64,000 nucleotides of DNA from Actinomadura sp. KC06 (GCF_004348735.1 NZ_SMKT01000006.1:43420-107419); one strand, 5' to 3'. Shown: positions 1 through 8,883, numbered from the stretch's first letter. A program made the numbers and translations. Notes: generated from the sequence alone by a model not told the origin.

Positions 1-2
1 TG

Positions 3-1136
3 CGGACGCGTCCGATGCGGGCGTTCCTGTCCGCGCTCGGCATCGCGATCGGGATCGCGGCGATGGTCGCGGTCGTCGGGGTGTCCTCGTCGTCGCGCGC
101 CGACCTCGACCGGGCGCTCGCCGCGCTCGGCACGAACCTGCTGACCGTCTCGCCCGGCAACACGCTGACCGGCGAGGAGGCGCAGCTCCCGCTCGAATCG
201 GAGGCGATGGTCGGACGGATCGCGCCGATCCAGGAGGTCTCGTCCATCGGCCTCCTGGACGACGCGAAGGTGTACCGCACCGGCAAGATGCCCGAGACCG
301 AGACCAAGGGGATCGCCGCCTACGCGGCCCGCACCGACCTGCGCGAGGCGATCGGCGCGGAGCTGCGCAGCGGCGTCTGGCTGAACGCCGCGACCGGCAG
401 CTACCCGGCGACCGTCCTCGGGTCGGCCGCCGCGGAACGGCTCGGGATCGGCCACGCGGGGCCCGACGTCCAGGTCCTCATCGGCGGACGCTGGTTCACC
501 GTCATCGGCATCCTCGACTCGGCGCCGCTCGCCCCCGAGCTGGACACCGCCGCGCTGATCGGCTGGCCCGCGGCGCAGGCCAGGCTCGGCTTCGACGGGC
601 ACCCGACGACGATCTACACCCGGTCGCAGGACGCGAGCGTCGAGGACGTCCGGGACGTGCTCGGCGCGACCGCCAACCCGGAGGCGCCGAACGAGGTCGA
701 GGTGTCCCGCCCGTCGGACGCGCTGGCCGCGCGGAAGGCCGCGGGGGAGGCGTTCACCGGGCTGCTGCTCGGGCTCGGCGCGGTGGCGCTGCTGGTCGGC
801 GGCGTCGGGGTGGCCAACACCATGGTCATCTCGGTGCTGGAGCGCCGCTCGGAGATCGGGCTGCGCCGCTCGCTCGGCGCGACCCGCGGCCAGATCCGCA
901 CGCAGTTCCTCGCCGAGTCGCTGCTGCTGTCCGCGCTGGGCGGTATCGGCGGCGCGGTCATAGGGGCGCTGGTGACGAGCATCTACGCGCTCTACCAGGG
1001 CTGGCCGGTGGTCATCCCGGCGTGGGCGGTGGCGGGCGGCGTGGCGGCCACCCTGGTCATCGGCGCGATGGCGGGGCTCTACCCGGCGATCCGGGCCTCC
1101 CGCCTCAGCCCCACCGAGGCGCTCGCCACGACCTGA
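3..1136 (+). CDS. ABC transporter permease, MacB/FtsX family (5' truncated by window edge)
   Basis: Integral membrane permease of a MacB-type ABC exporter. The frame is open to the window edge and reads RTRP before the first Met at base 15, which matches the usual family N-terminus, so the true start lies upstream. After the first membrane helix comes an extracytoplasmic MacB-like domain (about residues 30-240). Three helices then follow, near residues 247-272, 300-325 and 335-360. The C-terminus has the FtsX-type ending with Pro-Ala-Ile-Arg-Ala and Pro-Thr-Glu-Ala-Leu. The ATPase partner is presumably upstream, outside the window. Substrate unknown. Confidence 0.85.
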   Translation, partial: RTRPMRAFLSALGIAIGIAAMVAVVGVSSSSRADLDRALAALGTNLLTVSPGNTLTGEEAQLPLESEAMVGRIAPIQEVSSIGLLDDAKVYRTGKMPETETKGIAAYAARTDLREAIGAELRSGVWLNAATGSYPATVLGSAAAERLGIGHAGPDVQVLIGGRWFTVIGILDSAPLAPELDTAALIGWPAAQARLGFDGHPTTIYTRSQDASVEDVRDVLGATANPEAPNEVEVSRPSDALAARKAAGEAFTGLLLGLGAVALLVGGVGVANTMVISVLERRSEIGLRRSLGATRGQIRTQFLAESLLLSALGGIGGAVIGALVTSIYALYQGWPVVIPAWAVAGGVAATLVIGAMAGLYPAIRASRLSPTEALATT

Positions 1137-1174
1137 CGTGAATGGACGCGGCCGAACGGGTGAGAGTCCGTTCC

Positions 1175-1750
1175 ATGGAGGAAGGGGACGGCGAGCCCGT
1201 CACGACCGTGGTCACCTGGGACGTCAAGCCGGGACGGGAACGCGACTTCGAGGAATGGGCGGAGGGCCTCCACCGGGCCGCGACCCGCTACCCCGGGCAT
1301 CGGGGCGCGACGTGGCTGCGCGCCGAAGGGTCGCGGCACCGGTACTACACGGTGGTCAACTTCGCCGATCAGGAGCGGCTCGACCGGTGGATGACGTCCG
1401 GGGAGCGCGCGGAGTGGATCGACCGGGTCCACGGGATCGCCTCCGAGCACTACCGGGACACCACGGGCCTGGAGACGTGGTTCAACCTGCCGGGCGAGTC
1501 GGTTCCGGCGCCGTCCAAACTGAAGATGATCGCCGTCACGTTCGTCGCGGTGTACCCGCTGAGCCTCCTGCTGCAGGCGTTCGTCACGCCGCTGGCGACG
1601 TCGTGGCCGCTGCCGCTGAAGGCGCTGACGTTCCCGGTGATCGTGATCCCGCTGCTCACCGTGGTCGTCATGCCGGCGCTCAGCAGGCTGTTCCGGCGCT
1701 GGCTGTACCCGGTCAAGCGGGTGCACCGTCCGGCGAAACCCGGCCGGTGA
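1175..1750 (+). CDS. Antibiotic biosynthesis monooxygenase (ABM)-like domain protein with C-terminal membrane segments
   Basis: The first ~100 residues have the ABM ferredoxin-like pattern, with a VTTVVTWDVKPGRE strand, an FEEW helix and a YYTVVNFADQERLDRW segment. Two hydrophobic helices follow, near residues 118-140 and 152-175, then a basic tail, so it is probably a small membrane-anchored protein with the ABM domain in the cytoplasm. I chose ATG 1175 because GTGAGAG lies upstream and homologues begin shortly before the first strand. ATG 1142, just after the permease stop, is the alternative and adds 11 residues. Substrate unknown. It converges on the next gene with a 15-base gap. Confidence 0.65.
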   Translation: MEEGDGEPVTTVVTWDVKPGRERDFEEWAEGLHRAATRYPGHRGATWLRAEGSRHRYYTVVNFADQERLDRWMTSGERAEWIDRVHGIASEHYRDTTGLETWFNLPGESVPAPSKLKMIAVTFVAVYPLSLLLQAFVTPLATSWPLPLKALTFPVIVIPLLTVVVMPALSRLFRRWLYPVKRVHRPAKPGR

Positions 1751-1765
1751 CCGGGCCTTCGCCGA

Positions 1766-3565
1766 TCAGGCGAGCAGGTCGGCCAGCTCGCGGACGGCCT
1801 CCCGGAGCCGGTCGGCGAACACGGCCATCGCGTCCGCCACCGGGCACGGCGTGCTGAGGTAGACGTTGAGGCGGTCAGGGAGCAGCACGTAGGCGACGCC
1901 GATGCACCGCTCGGTCGTCGCCCCGAACCCGAAGTACCGGATGTTCGCGGACGGCGCCGAGCTGGTGCTCAGGTAGTCGTTGCGCATGACGAGCCAGCCG
2001 GGCGACTCGAACAGCGGCAGCGGTCCGGCGCCGCCGAGCTCCGCGCCGCGCCGCTCGTGGATCAGCTGCAGCTCCCACAGGTGCTGCTCGGGCGCCTGCC
2101 CGGCCTGGCACTCCTTCGCGCGCCGGACATGGGCGTCGGCGGCGGCGCGGAACGCGTCCCGGCGGATCGTGCGGCCGCTGCCGGGATCGTCCATGATCTC
2201 GGCGAAGTGCACCGCCTCGGGCGTGACGACGCGCATGGCCTCGGTGCGGCCGTTGCGGTACTGGCGGGTCGCGATCGACTCGTAGGTGGCGCCGACGAAG
2301 CCCTTCGCGCGCTTGTGGGCGAGCTGGTACGCCATCTGGACGAACGCGTCCGGCGACATCTTCAGCCGCTTGATCGCGTCGGCGCCGAAGCCGTCGAACG
2401 ACACGGTCGTCGTGGCTGTCGCGGCGCCGTACGCGGCGAACGAGGACGCGGCGTCGCGGATGTCGCGCCGCAGCTCGTCGTCCAGGACGAACTCGATCGG
2501 CTCGATGAAGGGGAGCCCCTGCGACTTCGCGCCCGACCGCTGCGACAGGACGGCGGGCGGCGTGCCGAGCAGCGCGTCGACGAAGCTGAGGATCGTGGTG
2601 CCGTCCAGCTCGCAGTGCTCGACGTTGATCCCGGCCGTCCCGTCCGCGAACACGATGAACGACACCGCCTTGTCGAACCAGCGGTTGCCGCTGTCGCCGT
2701 GCAGGAGGTGGTCGCAGGCGTCGAGGGTGTTCTTGGGCGTGAAGTCCTCCAGGCAGACGCAGAACAGGGCCGTCTCGACGTCGTCGAGCGCCTCCGCGTT
2801 GCGCGGATCGGCGGCGAGGAGCGCCGCGCGGCTCTCCGCCCACTCGGCGCGGGCCTTGGTGGTGAGGTGCCCGGCGGACGGCTCGGGCGCCGCCTCCGCC
2901 TTCATGATCGTGCCGAGGCCGGCGGTCAGCTCGTCCAGCGTGTGGGGGCGCCCGCCGGGGCCGAGCACGTCCATCCGGATCACGTTGTTCCGGTAGAACA
3001 CCACGATGTGGCGGGCCTGCGACGGACCCGGCCATTCGTCGGTGTACGGGGCGCGGACGGTGTCCTGCCGGACGCCCGGGATGCGCGTCGTGGAGAACAG
3101 GAACCTGTTCTGCGCCATCGACAGCGGGCGGCCGCGCTGCACGACGGGCGGGACGAGTTCGCCGTCCAGCCGCAGCTTGTAGTCCAGCGCGCCGGCGATG
3201 AGCCCGGCCGCGCGCTCCACCTGGTCTTCGGCCGTCTCCCGGAACAGGAAGAAGAAGTTGGCGTTCAGCGCGATCCGGTCGCGTCGGCCCAGGTAGCGGT
3301 ACGGCCAGAACGTGTCGAGCCAGCTGTGCACGCCCTCGGACGCGTCATAGCGCTCCAGCGCCGCCTGCAGCTTGCGGCCGGGCCCGTCCGGGCGGGCGAA
3401 GTCGGCCAGCGCCGCCTCGGTCCGCGCCCGCTCGTCCTCGGTCAGCAGCGGCGCGCACCACTCCATGAACCGCCGGCACGTCGCGTCGAGCGTGGGCAGC
3501 GGCACGCGCGGCAGGGCGGCCTCGTTGCCGAAGGTGCGGGACGAGAGTTCTTCGCTGGCGTTCAA
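1766..3565 (-). CDS. Choline/carnitine O-acyltransferase family protein
   Basis: At 599 residues this has the usual length of carnitine acyltransferases. The catalytic signature is present: His317 sits in INVEHCELDGTT with the conserved Asp-Gly-Thr four residues later. The N-terminal LPRVPLPTLDATCRRF is the family's typical opening. The family moves acyl groups between CoA and a hydroxyl on a trimethylammonium compound such as carnitine or choline. The start is TTG 3565, preceded by GAGG. It is the last gene of a leftward operon with a methyltransferase and a 2-oxoglutarate dioxygenase, which suggests that it acylates a hydroxylated, N-methylated product. That role is inference. Confidence 0.85.
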   Translation of the reverse strand: MNASEELSSRTFGNEAALPRVPLPTLDATCRRFMEWCAPLLTEDERARTEAALADFARPDGPGRKLQAALERYDASEGVHSWLDTFWPYRYLGRRDRIALNANFFFLFRETAEDQVERAAGLIAGALDYKLRLDGELVPPVVQRGRPLSMAQNRFLFSTTRIPGVRQDTVRAPYTDEWPGPSQARHIVVFYRNNVIRMDVLGPGGRPHTLDELTAGLGTIMKAEAAPEPSAGHLTTKARAEWAESRAALLAADPRNAEALDDVETALFCVCLEDFTPKNTLDACDHLLHGDSGNRWFDKAVSFIVFADGTAGINVEHCELDGTTILSFVDALLGTPPAVLSQRSGAKSQGLPFIEPIEFVLDDELRRDIRDAASSFAAYGAATATTTVSFDGFGADAIKRLKMSPDAFVQMAYQLAHKRAKGFVGATYESIATRQYRNGRTEAMRVVTPEAVHFAEIMDDPGSGRTIRRDAFRAAADAHVRRAKECQAGQAPEQHLWELQLIHERRGAELGGAGPLPLFESPGWLVMRNDYLSTSSAPSANIRYFGFGATTERCIGVAYVLLPDRLNVYLSTPCPVADAMAVFADRLREAVRELADLLA

Positions 3566-3583
3566 ATCAATCCTCGTTGTCGG

Positions 3584-3628
3584 TCATTGGTCGGCGTCGC
3601 TCATTGGTCGGAATCGGTCATCGGTCGG
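3584..3628. repeat. 17-bp tandem repeat spanning the methyltransferase stop
   Basis: TCATTGGTCGG occurs at 3584 and 3601, and TCATCGGTCGG at 3618, a 17-bp period. On the minus strand each copy carries TGA, and the 3618 copy supplies the methyltransferase stop. The gap to the acyltransferase therefore looks as though it grew by replication slippage. Confidence 0.8.
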
Positions 3629-4430
3629 TCGGCCGCGAGATGTAGAGCCGCGCGTAGAACCAGCCGCCGGTCTCCAGGCCCGACGGGTCGACGCCGACGT
3701 CCGCCAGGCGGTCCAGGACCAGCGACTGCTCCTCCGGTGTCGCGAACCGCCGCTGCCTGAACAGCCCGCCCCGCCGGACGGTCTCGTACCCGGCGGCGGC
3801 GAGGGTCTCGGCGACCGCGTCGAACGGGAACATCCGCAGCACGAAATGCGCCATCCACGGGCGCCGTTCCCCGTGCGCGCCGACGACCCGGGAAATGGTG
3901 CGCTCGGTGACGTATCCGAGGCAGCCGGTGGAGATGACCAGGTCGGTCCCAGAGAGTTGCGCGCGCTGTTCGTCGGTCGGGTCGCCGTTCTCCAGATCGG
4001 CGTGGACGGCGCCGTCCAGGAATCCGGCCTCGAGCGCATAGGAAAGTGCTTCCTCCGAGGCGTCCAGGCCGAGGAACCGCACACGGTTTTCACCTTCAAC
4101 GGAACGGACCAACTCCCGGTCGCGGGCCAGCAGCGTTCCGCGCGTGTGCCGATGGGCGTCGCGGCCGCTGTAGCGATCGTACAGGTCGCCCATGGTGATG
4201 CCGTATTTCACCAGGGCCGCATTGATGCCATAGGAGCAGCCGATATCCAGAACGGTCGGGACCGGCACCTGATGCGCCTCCCGGTATTCGGCGATGAGCC
4301 CGCGGAAGTGCGGTTTGGCCAGTTCCGGGATGTTGTAGTCGAGGTCGCGGAGCGTGGAGAAGTAGGCGCGGGGATCGGGCCGCGTGTAGATGTGGCCGAG
4401 CGAGATCTTCCCGGTCGTGTCGACGCGCAC
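3618..4430 (-). CDS. Class I SAM-dependent methyltransferase
   Basis: A Rossmann methyltransferase of 270 residues. Motif I is VLDIGCSYGINAAL (about residues 60-73), followed by an acidic region FLGLDASEEAL that would hold the SAM ribose, and DLVISTGCLGYV as motif IV. The start is GTG 4430 with GAGG-type bases upstream. It lies 66 bases downstream of the dioxygenase and 52 bases upstream of the carnitine-acyltransferase homologue in one orientation, so the three are probably one operon. N-methylation of an amino-acid-like substrate would fit the neighbours, but nothing in the sequence fixes the acceptor. Confidence 0.8.
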   Translation of the reverse strand: MRVDTTGKISLGHIYTRPDPRAYFSTLRDLDYNIPELAKPHFRGLIAEYREAHQVPVPTVLDIGCSYGINAALVKYGITMGDLYDRYSGRDAHRHTRGTLLARDRELVRSVEGENRVRFLGLDASEEALSYALEAGFLDGAVHADLENGDPTDEQRAQLSGTDLVISTGCLGYVTERTISRVVGAHGERRPWMAHFVLRMFPFDAVAETLAAAGYETVRRGGLFRQRRFATPEEQSLVLDRLADVGVDPSGLETGGWFYARLYISRPTDR

Positions 4431-4496
4431 GGAGGTCCTCCGAGTCGGGTTGGTCGAGCCAGTCGTGCCGGTCGGGTCGGTGGGGACGGCCCCGGG

Positions 4497-5360
4497 CTAG
4501 TCGAGGAGCCGGTCGACCCGGACGGCGCGTCCCTCCGCCGCCAGATGCTCGGGCAGGACGCGGCCGAACAGCTGCCGCGTCCGGGCGACGCTGCCGACGA
4601 CCCCGGGGCGCTCGCTGTAGGCGAAGATCGCCGTGTGCCGGGCCGTCCTCCCGGTGACGGTGCTCACCCGGTGCAGCGCGTACCGTCCCTGGAAAAGCTG
4701 CAGGTCACCGGGCCGTAGCGTGAGCCGCCGGACGAGGTCGCCGCCCTGCCCGGTCAGCACCCGGCGGACGTCGCCGAAGTTCTCCGACTCCGCCGTCCGG
4801 ATGCCGGGGCAGTACTCGAAGACGCCGCCGTCCTCGGCCTCCTGCGTGAGCATGCTCACCGTGAACTCGTTGGTGTCGAAATGCCAGGGATGCTCCATCC
4901 CCGGGTTGACGACGTTGAGGCACAGCCCCGACAGCGGGTCGGCGAGCTCGTGCACGCGCGGCAGCCCGAAGCAGGCCGCCACGAACCGCTGGAAGAGCCC
5001 GCTCGAATACAGCCGGTGGACGATGAGGTCCTCGGGGATGCGGTCGCGGGGGACGAACGCGTTGCCCCGCTCGACCGTGATCCGGCCCGGGTGATCGTCC
5101 GGCAATGGAGTGCGGACGTCGATGTTGTAGGCGTTGACGGTTTCGACGTCATAATGCGCGTGCGGCGCGATCGCCGCGCATTCCGCGCGCAGCGCGTCCC
5201 GCAATGGCGCGCGAATGAAGTCGGGCAGGACGCAGCATCCCGATTTCGCCAGCTCGTCCCGGGTCCGCGAAACGACGGCGCGCCATCCGCCGCCGCCGGG
5301 TTCCGTCAGCGGATAGCGCTCCGTGTCGATCACCCGGCCGAGAGCATCCGCTGCGCCCAT
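4497..5360 (-). CDS. Fe(II)/2-oxoglutarate-dependent dioxygenase, phytanoyl-CoA/BesD-like fold
   Basis: 287 residues with a complete 2-His-1-carboxylate facial triad: His160 and Asp162 in PWHFDTNEF, and His230 in RYALHRVST. Arg residues just after His230 could bind the 2-oxoglutarate carboxylate. The region around HFDTNEFTVSMLTQ resembles the free-amino-acid hydroxylase/halogenase group that includes BesD. Halogenases of that group lack the carboxylate at the third position, so Asp162 argues for hydroxylation. It is first in an operon with a methyltransferase and a carnitine-acyltransferase homologue. The substrate is unknown; a lysine-like amino acid is a guess. Confidence 0.78.
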   Translation of the reverse strand: MGAADALGRVIDTERYPLTEPGGGGWRAVVSRTRDELAKSGCCVLPDFIRAPLRDALRAECAAIAPHAHYDVETVNAYNIDVRTPLPDDHPGRITVERGNAFVPRDRIPEDLIVHRLYSSGLFQRFVAACFGLPRVHELADPLSGLCLNVVNPGMEHPWHFDTNEFTVSMLTQEAEDGGVFEYCPGIRTAESENFGDVRRVLTGQGGDLVRRLTLRPGDLQLFQGRYALHRVSTVTGRTARHTAIFAYSERPGVVGSVARTRQLFGRVLPEHLAAEGRAVRVDRLLD

Positions 5361-5677
5361 GAGGATCCTTCCGCGTCGGCGAACCTCAGACGGGTTTTAG
5401 CACAATCCATCGGACAATTCCTGGCAGCGCCTTCCGGAATGTTCGGCAGAAAGCGATAAGGCGGGCCCGTGACCTGTGCCTTCGGACGCGCCCTGACGCT
5501 CCCCGGCCAGCCCGCCCGCCGCCGCCCCTGTGGCCCATCTCACCTGCCCGCGCGGGACCCCGGCGGGTCGCCCGGCCGGTCAGGGGTGGCGATCGGCGGG
5601 ACGATCCGCGAACCTTTCCTCACGCAGCGGCGTCAGCGTCCTGTGGAACATGAGCGAGGAAGTTCAGGGAGCGCGGG
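5361..5677. other. Divergent intergenic region between dioxygenase operon and kinase
   Basis: 317 bases without a convincing gene. The left edge holds a likely leftward promoter (see 5394-5402). The right part (5560-5677) must carry the kinase promoter and ribosome site, but I see no clear -35/-10 pair there. No strong inverted repeat was found. Confidence 0.5.
5394..5402 (-). promoter_or_regulatory. Extended -10 promoter candidate for the dioxygenase operon
   Basis: On the minus strand the bases read TGCTAAAAC, an extended -10 (TGn plus a TATAAT-like hexamer) in an otherwise GC-rich context. It lies 34 bases upstream of ATG 5360. No good -35 is visible at 17 bp, as is common for extended -10 promoters. 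Confidence 0.35.
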
Positions 5678-7504
5678 ATGGACTGGCGGCTGGCGGAATT
5701 CACCGAGGACCGTGAACTCGGACGCGGAGCGCAGGGACGGGTCGTCCTCGCCCACCACACCCAGTCGGGCACGCCCGTCGCGATCAAGTACCTCGTGCAG
5801 GGCGATCCGGGGGCGGTCGCGGCGCTGCGGTCCGAGGCGCAGATGCTCGGCCGGCTGACGAGCCCGTACGTGGCGCGCCTCTACCGGTTCACCGAGAGCG
5901 AGCACGGCGCAGCGATCGTGATGGAGGCGATCAACGGCGCGTCGCTGAAGGAGGTGCTGCGCGAGCACGGGAGGCTCGCCCCGGAGGCGGCGCTGCTCGT
6001 CCTGAAGGGCTCGCTGCTCGGGCTCGCCGCCGCGCACGCGGTCGGCGTCGTCCACCGCGACTACAAGCCGGCGAACGTCGTGGTGCAGCCCGACGGGCTC
6101 AGCAAGCTGGTCGACTTCGGCGTCGCCGTGCTGGCCGGGCAGGGCTCGTCCGCCCGGACGCCCGTGTACATGGCGCCGGAGCAGTGGCGCGGGGAGGCGT
6201 CCTCGCCCTCCACCGACGTCTACGCGGCGACCTGCGTGTTCTACGAATGCGTGACGGGACGGCGGCCGTTCGCCGCCGCCGAGCGGGCGGTGCTGATGAA
6301 CCAGCACCTCACCGGGCCCGTCGACGTCGCGGACGTGCCGGAGCCGCTGCGCCCGCTCGTCCTGCGGGGCATGGCGAAGGACCCGGGGGAGCGGCCGCTC
6401 GGCGCAGCCTCGTTCGTGACCATGCTGGAGTCCGCCGCGGCCGCCGCGTACGGGGGCGACTGGGAGCAGCGGGGCGTCCGCGCTCTGGCGGCGGCCGCCG
6501 CCGCGCTGGCCGCGCTGTTCCCGCTCGCGGCGCTCACGCTCCCGGGGGCGGCGTCCGCCACGGCGGGGACGGCGGGCGCAGCGGGGACGGCGGGCGCGGC
6601 CGGGACGGCGGGCGCGAGCGGCGCCGCCGGAACGAGCGGCACCGTGGGAGCGTCGGTGAGCAAGGGCTTCCTCGCCACGACCGCGGGCAAGGGCGCGATG
6701 GCCGCCGCCGGAGCCGCGGTCGTCGCCACGACGGCGGGCGGCGTCTACGTCGCGCAGGACGATACGAAGCCGGCCCCCGCCCCCGTCGCGGTCGTGACCA
6801 TGGCCTCCGACACCCGGACGATCACCGGCGGCAGGACGCCGATCGAGCTCCAGAACGCGAGCTTCCCGACCGTCAGCGGCCTGCGCGACCCGGCCCTGGA
6901 ACGCCGGATCAACGCCGAGCTGCGCGGCCCGATCGACCGCCTGATCGCGATGGCGCGGGCGAGCTCGGCCGAGGTCAACTGCCAGGGGAAACCCGTGAAG
7001 CTGGGCGTGCAGACCAGGCTCGGGCTCCGCGGCCCGCGGCTGGTGTCCGTCCGCTACTTCCAGCTCACCGACTGGTGCCAGCAGGCGGACGGGTCGCCCG
7101 GCGGCGAGGTCGTCACCGTCGACCTGCGCACCGGCCGCAGGCTCACCAACGCCGACGTGTTCCGTCCCACCGCGCTGACGGACGCGGGCGTGACCCGGAT
7201 CCGCTCGCTAGTCGCGCAGCACCCGGTCGGCGGCGAGCGCCGGTGGGATCACTGCAGCCCCGACGGGCGGTTCAAGCGCTCCGACTTCCTGCCCGGCGAG
7301 GCCCGCATTCCGGGGGCGCAGGCGACTCCGCCGACCCTGAGCGCGTTCTTCACGCCCGCCGAGTTCCAGCTCTCCTACCTCGCCGGCGGCAGCGACGGCT
7401 GCGGCAACCTGAACTTCGGGGCCGCGTACGCGACCGTCCGCGAGCTGCTGAAGCCCGAGATCGCGGCGATGCTGCCCGCCGCGCCGTCCCCGACCCGCAG
7501 CTGA
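5678..7504 (+). CDS. Membrane-anchored serine/threonine protein kinase with extracellular DUF3298/RsiV-like domain
   Basis: Residues 1-255 form a Hanks-type kinase. The Gly loop is GRGAQG (residues 15-20), the ATP lysine is Lys37, the catalytic loop HRDYKPAN has Asp128, DFG starts at Asp146, and TPVYMAPE ends the activation segment. An Ala-rich hydrophobic stretch (268-290), a Gly-Thr-Ala repeat, and a second hydrophobic helix (338-358) follow. The remaining ~245 residues are probably outside the cell and contain a few Cys. Their pattern recalls the DUF3298/RsiV fold, but that is tentative. The next gene encodes a PP2C-type phosphatase, a possible antagonist. Confidence 0.85.
   Translation: MDWRLAEFTEDRELGRGAQGRVVLAHHTQSGTPVAIKYLVQGDPGAVAALRSEAQMLGRLTSPYVARLYRFTESEHGAAIVMEAINGASLKEVLREHGRLAPEAALLVLKGSLLGLAAAHAVGVVHRDYKPANVVVQPDGLSKLVDFGVAVLAGQGSSARTPVYMAPEQWRGEASSPSTDVYAATCVFYECVTGRRPFAAAERAVLMNQHLTGPVDVADVPEPLRPLVLRGMAKDPGERPLGAASFVTMLESAAAAAYGGDWEQRGVRALAAAAAALAALFPLAALTLPGAASATAGTAGAAGTAGAAGTAGASGAAGTSGTVGASVSKGFLATTAGKGAMAAAGAAVVATTAGGVYVAQDDTKPAPAPVAVVTMASDTRTITGGRTPIELQNASFPTVSGLRDPALERRINAELRGPIDRLIAMARASSAEVNCQGKPVKLGVQTRLGLRGPRLVSVRYFQLTDWCQQADGSPGGEVVTVDLRTGRRLTNADVFRPTALTDAGVTRIRSLVAQHPVGGERRWDHCSPDGRFKRSDFLPGEARIPGAQATPPTLSAFFTPAEFQLSYLAGGSDGCGNLNFGAAYATVRELLKPEIAAMLPAAPSPTRS
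6566..6619. repeat. Three 18-bp tandem repeats in the kinase linker
   Basis: Three units begin GGGACGGCGGGCGC at 6566, 6584 and 6602 and encode the hexapeptides GTAGAA, GTAGAA and GTAGAS. They form the low-complexity linker between the two hydrophobic stretches and are likely to vary in copy number between strains. Confidence 0.85.
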
Positions 7505-7607
7505 CCTGCGCCTCTGACCTGGAGGCCGGCGACATGGGCGCGGCCACAGTGGGTATGCCGATCCGAATGAGGGCAGGCAGGGAGCGGATGACGCGGGACG
7601 GCGACCG

Positions 7608-8828
7608 ATGCTGAGAGAGCTCGTGGCGGCCAGCCACCTGATGTCGATGGAGCAGCTGCCGGCCGCCGTGGCCCGGCACGCAGCGGACGCGGGCCTGCAC
7701 GACGTGGTGATCTACATGGCGGACCTGCAGCAGACCGTGCTGCGCCTGCTCACCGGCAAGGGCGAGGACGCGGGGCAGGACCCGGGGCCGGAAGCCGCCG
7801 ACCTGAAGATCGACGGCACCATCGCGGGCCGGGCGTTCCAGACCGTGGAGCCGGTGACCGGCCAGGTGTTCGAGGACGGCACCTGCCAGTACTGGATGCC
7901 GATCCTCGACGGGTCCGAGCGGATCGGGGTGCTCCGGGCCACCATCCGCCAGAACGACGACCGCGCCAAGGACGACGCCGAGTACCTGGCCGGCCTGGTC
8001 GCGCTGATGATCGTCAGCAAGGGGCCGTACAGCGACTCGCTCTCCCGGCTGGTGCGCACCAGGGAGATGACGGTGTCGGCGGAGATGCAGTGGCGGCTCC
8101 TCCCCCCGATGACCTTCGCCAACGATCAGGTCGTGATCGGCGCCGCGCTGGAACCGGCGTACAAGCTCGGCGGCGACACCTTCGACTACGCGCTGGCCGG
8201 CGACACCGTGCACCTGGCGATCTTCGACGCGATGGGGCACGACACCACCGCCGGGCTGACGTCCTGCCTCGCGACCGCCGCCTGCCGCAACAGCCGGCTC
8301 CACAAGGCGAACCTCGTCGAGACGGGGCGGGCGATCGAGCAGGTTCTGCTCGACCAGGACGGCGACGGACGGTTCGTCACCGCCGTCCTGATGGAGCTCG
8401 ACCTCCTCTCGGGCGTCGTGTCGTGGATCTCGCACGGCCACCCCGCGCCGGTGGTCATCCGCGCGGGGCGCTGGGTGACCTCGCTGGAATGCCGTCCCGG
8501 CGCGCCGCTCGGCACGGGGCTCGGCGTGGACCCGGAGCTGTGCAGCGAGCAGCTCCAGCCCGGCGACCGGATCCTGCTCTACACCGACGGCATCGTGGAG
8601 GCCCGCGACCCGGACAAGCGGGAGTTCGGCCTGGACCGGTTCACCGACTTCATCATCAAGCGCGAGGCCGACGGGCTGCCCGTCCCCGAGACGCTGCGGC
8701 GGCTCGTCCGCAGCATCCTCGAACACCACGAGGGACGCCTGGACGACGACGCCACCGTCCTCATCCTGGAATGGCACGGCCCGTCCGCGACCTCGAGGGA
8801 CGCCATGGAACCGATGCAGCAGACCTGA
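7608..8828 (+). CDS. GAF domain-PP2C (SpoIIE/RsbU-type) serine phosphatase
   Basis: The N-terminal ~155 residues have a GAF-like sensor pattern. A short helix with VSAEMQWRLLPP (the usual RsbU entry motif) leads into a SpoIIE-type PP2C domain. Metal-binding motifs are present: LGGDTFDY, DAMGHD, LYTDGIVEA and the terminal DDDATVLIL. Such enzymes dephosphorylate anti-anti-sigma factors or kinase substrates in the cytoplasm. The gene follows the kinase by about 100 bases in the same direction. A strong hairpin ends it at 8833-8871. Confidence 0.88.
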   Translation: MLRELVAASHLMSMEQLPAAVARHAADAGLHDVVIYMADLQQTVLRLLTGKGEDAGQDPGPEAADLKIDGTIAGRAFQTVEPVTGQVFEDGTCQYWMPILDGSERIGVLRATIRQNDDRAKDDAEYLAGLVALMIVSKGPYSDSLSRLVRTREMTVSAEMQWRLLPPMTFANDQVVIGAALEPAYKLGGDTFDYALAGDTVHLAIFDAMGHDTTAGLTSCLATAACRNSRLHKANLVETGRAIEQVLLDQDGDGRFVTAVLMELDLLSGVVSWISHGHPAPVVIRAGRWVTSLECRPGAPLGTGLGVDPELCSEQLQPGDRILLYTDGIVEARDPDKREFGLDRFTDFIIKREADGLPVPETLRRLVRSILEHHEGRLDDDATVLILEWHGPSATSRDAMEPMQQT

Positions 8829-8832
8829 CGCC

Positions 8833-8871
8833 GAACGCCGGGCACCCCCGCGACGGGGATGCCCGGCGTTC
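8833..8871. terminator. Bidirectional intrinsic terminator
   Basis: A perfect 12-bp stem pairs GAACGCCGGGCA (8833-8844) with TGCCCGGCGTTC (8860-8871) around a 15-base loop. It lies between the convergent phosphatase and M50 protease genes and can serve both. Confidence 0.85.
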
Positions 8872-8883
8872 GTCCGGGCGTGA

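Noticed and set aside
4497..5360. Halogenase (BesD/HalD) assignment
   Set aside because: The third metal ligand position is Asp162, which blocks chloride binding in this mechanism, so hydroxylation is more likely.
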